Shown here in pieces: positions 61,121-64,000 of a stretch of 64,000 bases of DNA. A program made the position numbers and the translations under genes. Below the pieces are notes generated by a model, which saw nothing but the letters and a program-made list of their open reading frames with translations, searched no databases and was not told the origin of the DNA. The stretch covers positions 55,838,237 through 55,902,236 of the forward strand of contig NC_088302.1 of NCBI RefSeq assembly GCF_032854445.1, given 5' to 3'. Each line of letters opens with the position of its first letter. Positions within the stretch are counted from its first letter, which is position 1. Origin of the DNA: Liolophura sinensis. Lineage: Eukaryota > Mollusca > Polyplacophora > Chitonida > Chitonidae.

Positions 61121-62269
61121 TCAGCCTGGCCATTAACCCATTAATCACAACCTACAATTGTGCTCTTGGGGGTGGGTCATAAAGTTTTGTATCAAAAATT
61201 CAGAAAACATTGGTCACATTTAATACTACTGAAACAAATAAAACACACACACAATTGATTTTCTTTTCTCTTTAAAAACACGACTCAATCTTTATCCAAG
61301 ACACAGCCTAAGCAAAATTGTACATTGCAGGAAAGATTCATTGTACATTAAAGGTAGAGGTCACTCAATAAATTTTGACTGGGGAAAAATGGCTTTTGAC
61401 AATTGATGCAAGCTCTTGTTTATTGATTGGTGTTAATTTATTATGGTTTACTGCCATACTAAAGAATACGGTCCAGGCAATTTAAAAACTTCTGATTTTC
61501 AGATTGACAGAGGCATTACTTATGGATAACAATTCCTGGATTTATTGTGTTGGTGACGTTTCGATGTAGGTTCTTACATCATTATCAAACCATATGATTT
61601 TCAGGTTTCAAGACTCAAAATTCACAGTTTCCAGGCTACTTGGAACAAATATTGTACATTTACCCAAGCTGAAAGCAATGTAAAATGACCTTGATTAGTT
61701 AAACTTTCAGTCTTTTCACACATAAAGATGATGGAATACAAATTTCCCAAACTAAATGAGCTGAACATGAAATTACAGCAACCTCATTGATTTGAGGCTT
61801 CTGGGTCATTGCGTCATGCTGACATGCTAACCCCCAATGGGCAATGGGCACACCACACAGGGTGATAGCTGGGGTTAAGATAGACATTTCTTTGAAGACT
61901 TATTGAATGTTTTTTCTAAAATACAACAAATTTAATTCTTTAATTATGAAACAATAACTGTGTGTGATATTCTGGTATTTATATGTATTAATCGCAAATA
62001 AAACTGGTAAGTCTCAATAAGTGTTGTGTAATAAGGGAGCTGCAGGCAACAAAAACCATAAGGTCACATGAATTTTAACACATTTAACTTGATAATATTA
62101 GAAAATATTTGTTTTCAGTGCAGAAGATTTTCACAAATTACAAGAAAAGAAAGCATATTATAGCAGAAATGACAAACCACCATCTTTGCCGATAAAAAAC
62201 ATACCCAAGGCCTTGAATCCATTCGTGTGAGGCATGGTTGATTTGTTGACCCTTTATCCCACGAGCTTT
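61121..62269. other. Intergenic sequence with SINE relics
   Basis: Possible remnants of SINE family A at about 61415-61470 (TTACTGCCATACTAAAGAAT) and a head-like segment at about 61790-61870. Around 61548-61595 is a GACGTTTCGATG...CATCATTATCAAAC motif that resembles a terminus shared by invertebrate retroelements; this is unconfirmed. Confidence 0.35.
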
Positions 62270-62280
62270 GTCAGATTTTA

Positions 62281-62538
62281 ATTTTTTTTTTGGATTGGTG
62301 TTTTACGCTGTTCCTAAAGAATATCTCACTTATACGGCCAGCATTATGGTGGGTGGAAACTGGGCAGAGCCCGGGGGAAACCCACAACCATTGCCAGGTT
62401 GCTGACAGATCTTCCCACGTACAGTCGGAGAGGAAACCAGCATGAGCTGGACTTGAACTCACAGCGACCACATTGGTGAGCAGCTTCTGGGTTACTACGC
62501 TGCGCTAGCGCACTAACCAAATGAGCCACGGAGGCCCC
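62281..62538 (-). mobile_element. SINE family A, full-length
   Basis: Complete head, body and T-run tail. The perfect 11-bp target duplication GTCAGATTTTA at 62270-62280 and 62539-62549 flanks it. Confidence 0.92.
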
Positions 62539-62868
62539 GTCAGATTTTATAAGCACATTTTGACTAAAGTCAAGATTAAATCACTGTGATAAAATATTAA
62601 ACCAAATATAAGGAGATTCAAAATTTGCATACTATTGTCACTTATAGTGAATTATACATTCAATATTTAGACAACTCACCAAACCAATCCAAACATTATT
62701 CAAAGTATTAATTCAGATTTGTATTTTTATTAATTTCAACTGTTTCATAAAACATGCTTCCAATATGAGCATATACTTTTCCCAGTACTGTCTAGTTTCA
62801 AAATAACCCAAAACTACTTATTAATAGAAGAAAAATGTAACAACATTGACATTATACTATTAGAAACT

Positions 62869-62874
62869 TTTATT
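62869..62874 (-). terminator. WBP4 poly(A) signal AATAAA
   Basis: AATAAA on the minus strand 31 bp past the WBP4 stop codon. The 3' UTR would be very short; other signals further down cannot be excluded. Confidence 0.5.
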
Positions 62875-62905
62875 GAGAACAAATTATCCAATGAAAACTA
62901 TGTCA

Positions 62906-63128
62906 TTAATCATTATCGTCATCCTCTCTTTTCCTTGTATTTCGAGATTTATTCATTATTTTCCTTTTCTTAAATGTTACACTGCCTTCGGAATCACCTC
63001 CAAGGGAAGTAACTTTCTTCTCTTTAAATTTTATTTTAATCTCTTCAGATGAAAAACTTGGTGGTGGCAGAGGTATATTTTCTACGGGTTGAGTTGGAAG
63101 CTGAAGGTCTATCTGGTCAGGTATCGGT
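62906..63128 (-). CDS. WBP4: WBP4 last coding exon (C-terminus)
   Basis: WW domain-binding protein 4 (FBP21) is a spliceosome-associated protein with a matrin-type zinc finger and two WW domains. Only its C-terminus is here. After the acceptor TTTGTTCCAG the exon reads EPIPDQIDLQLPTQPVENI, then a PLPPPS stretch. The conserved end follows: IKIKFKEKKVTSLGG, a VTFKKRK basic patch, SRNTRKRE and an acidic DDDND. Human WBP4 ends with the same sequence of elements (KEKTVTSLG, FKKRR, SRNLRQR), by recollection. This C-terminal segment contacts the SNRNP200 helicase in the human protein. Confidence 0.88.
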
Positions 63129-63451
63129 CTGGAACAAACAGACAATTCTTAGAAATTACTCGGCTCACTTTTGTAAAACTTCATTAATCAATTTTTTATA
63201 ATAACTTGATGAATCACATGGCTTTAAAATATGGTATCCCAAACAATGCCATTTACAGAACAGTTATGAGACAATGGTATCACAGATAGTGCTGCATCAC
63301 TAAAGCATCACCTACATGTGGTCCCTAGACAAGTCAAGGTTATAATATATTGACACTGTCCTTCCTTTTCCGAGTTGTGCACTGGAAAATTCCACTAATG
63401 TCATCATGCTTACAGTAACAAAGATGATGATGCACAGCTAAATCTTTGACT
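63129..63451. other. WBP4 last intron, no feature
   Basis: Nothing recognised beyond the splice sites. Confidence 0.5.
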
Positions 63452-63575
63452 TAGCTTTGACTTATAAGACAGCGGCCACCATTATGGTCGGAGGAAACGG
63501 GCAGTGCCGTGGGGAATCTCATAATCATCCACAGGTTGCTGACAGACCTTACCACCTATGACTGGAGAGCTGATT
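63452..63575 (-). mobile_element. SINE family A, body fragment in the WBP4 intron
   Basis: Matches the middle of the family A body (GGCCACCATTATGGTCGGAG ... CCACAGGTTGCTGACAGACC) without head or tail. It is followed by a (TA)n tract at about 63583-63611. Confidence 0.8.
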
Positions 63576-63691
63576 AAAATTGTGTATATATATATATATA
63601 TATATATATACATACAAGCTTGGAATTTTCGTTGCACTTGACAACTTATAAAAAGAGGAGCATGGCGGTGGTTGCTTGTCGGTCTACTTAC

Positions 63692-63864
63692 TCCTGCACT
63701 ACAGAGGCCCACTGCCCATACGCAGCTCGACTAGTGTCGGGTTTGTCTTGTGTATAAACAACTCGCTCCACCACAGCTGGCGTACACTCTGATGGCAAGG
63801 GTATATCCTCGGGCTTGGGGCTATAACCCAGGTCACCTACTGGCTCTCCAGGTAAAGGTATTGA
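63692..63864 (-). CDS. WBP4: WBP4 penultimate coding exon (partial gene)
   Basis: The acceptor is GATTTTAG and the donor is GA/GTAAGT. It is open in the frame starting SIPLPGEPVGDLGYSPKPED, which ends in phase 2 and matches the A that begins the last exon. It carries SRAAYGQWASVVQE, which I align with the NPYGEWQEIKQE motif of human WBP4 (from memory). The N-terminal zinc finger and WW domains must lie beyond the right edge of the window. The start phase (TCA as the first codon) is inferred, since the preceding exon is not visible. Confidence 0.82.
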
Positions 63865-64000
63865 CTAAAATCAACAGAAACAGTCCACCAAATTTCATGA
63901 TAAAGTAACAAAATTGTATTCAGAAGTGCACTATACTAGCACTAACCACGTAAATATGTTAGTGAGTTATCAGAACATTTGATCAAGGGAAAACAAGCAA
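63865..64000. other. WBP4 intron, continues past the window
   Basis: Intronic; nothing recognised. Confidence 0.6.

Overview
The window is animal nuclear DNA, most likely from a mollusc. It has spliced genes with GT-AG introns, several tRNA-headed SINE families of a type I associate with bivalves and gastropods (from memory), and a decayed hAT DNA transposon. It has no prokaryotic-style operons. Its most striking property is its load of tandem repeats. I count about 27 separate minisatellite arrays, each with its own unit of 17 to 80 bp. Together they cover roughly 29 kb, about 45% of the window.

Two genes can be assigned, both on the minus strand. The main one is GTF3A (transcription factor IIIA). 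Nine coding exons run from the ATG at 59128 to a stop at 25680. All splice phases agree, giving 469 codons and exactly nine C2H2 zinc fingers. The finger spacings are those of TFIIIA: finger 7 has C-x2-C, and fingers 3, 6 and 8 have H-x4-H. The second gene is WBP4 (FBP21, a spliceosomal WW-domain protein). Its last two coding exons lie at 62906-63128 and 63692-63864, and the rest lies beyond the right edge. A weaker two-exon candidate of unknown identity lies at 22694-22981.

Layout: 0.4-3.0 kb holds the hAT pseudogene. 3-25 kb is apparently intergenic, with SINEs and about ten arrays. 25.2-59.1 kb is GTF3A, with introns swollen by arrays of 33, 38, 44, 47, 69 and 74 bp units and others. 59.1-62.8 kb is intergenic, with a degenerate array and a SINE. 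62.9-64 kb is the WBP4 3' end.

The most interesting observations concern how arrays touch the GTF3A coding sequence. The arrays in introns 5 and 6 were seeded by duplication of the exon/intron junction itself. The intron 5 unit is the last 34 nt of exon 5 plus the first 6 nt of the intron. The intron 6 unit is the last 19 nt of exon 6 plus 20 nt of intron. The pre-mRNA therefore carries about 15 and about 50 extra copies of its own 5' splice sites next to the real ones. A third array, of 23 bp units, sits inside the last exon and introduces the stop codon. Beyond it the ancestral frame stays open for another 114 codons, and splicing out the array as a 112-nt intron would rejoin the two frames.
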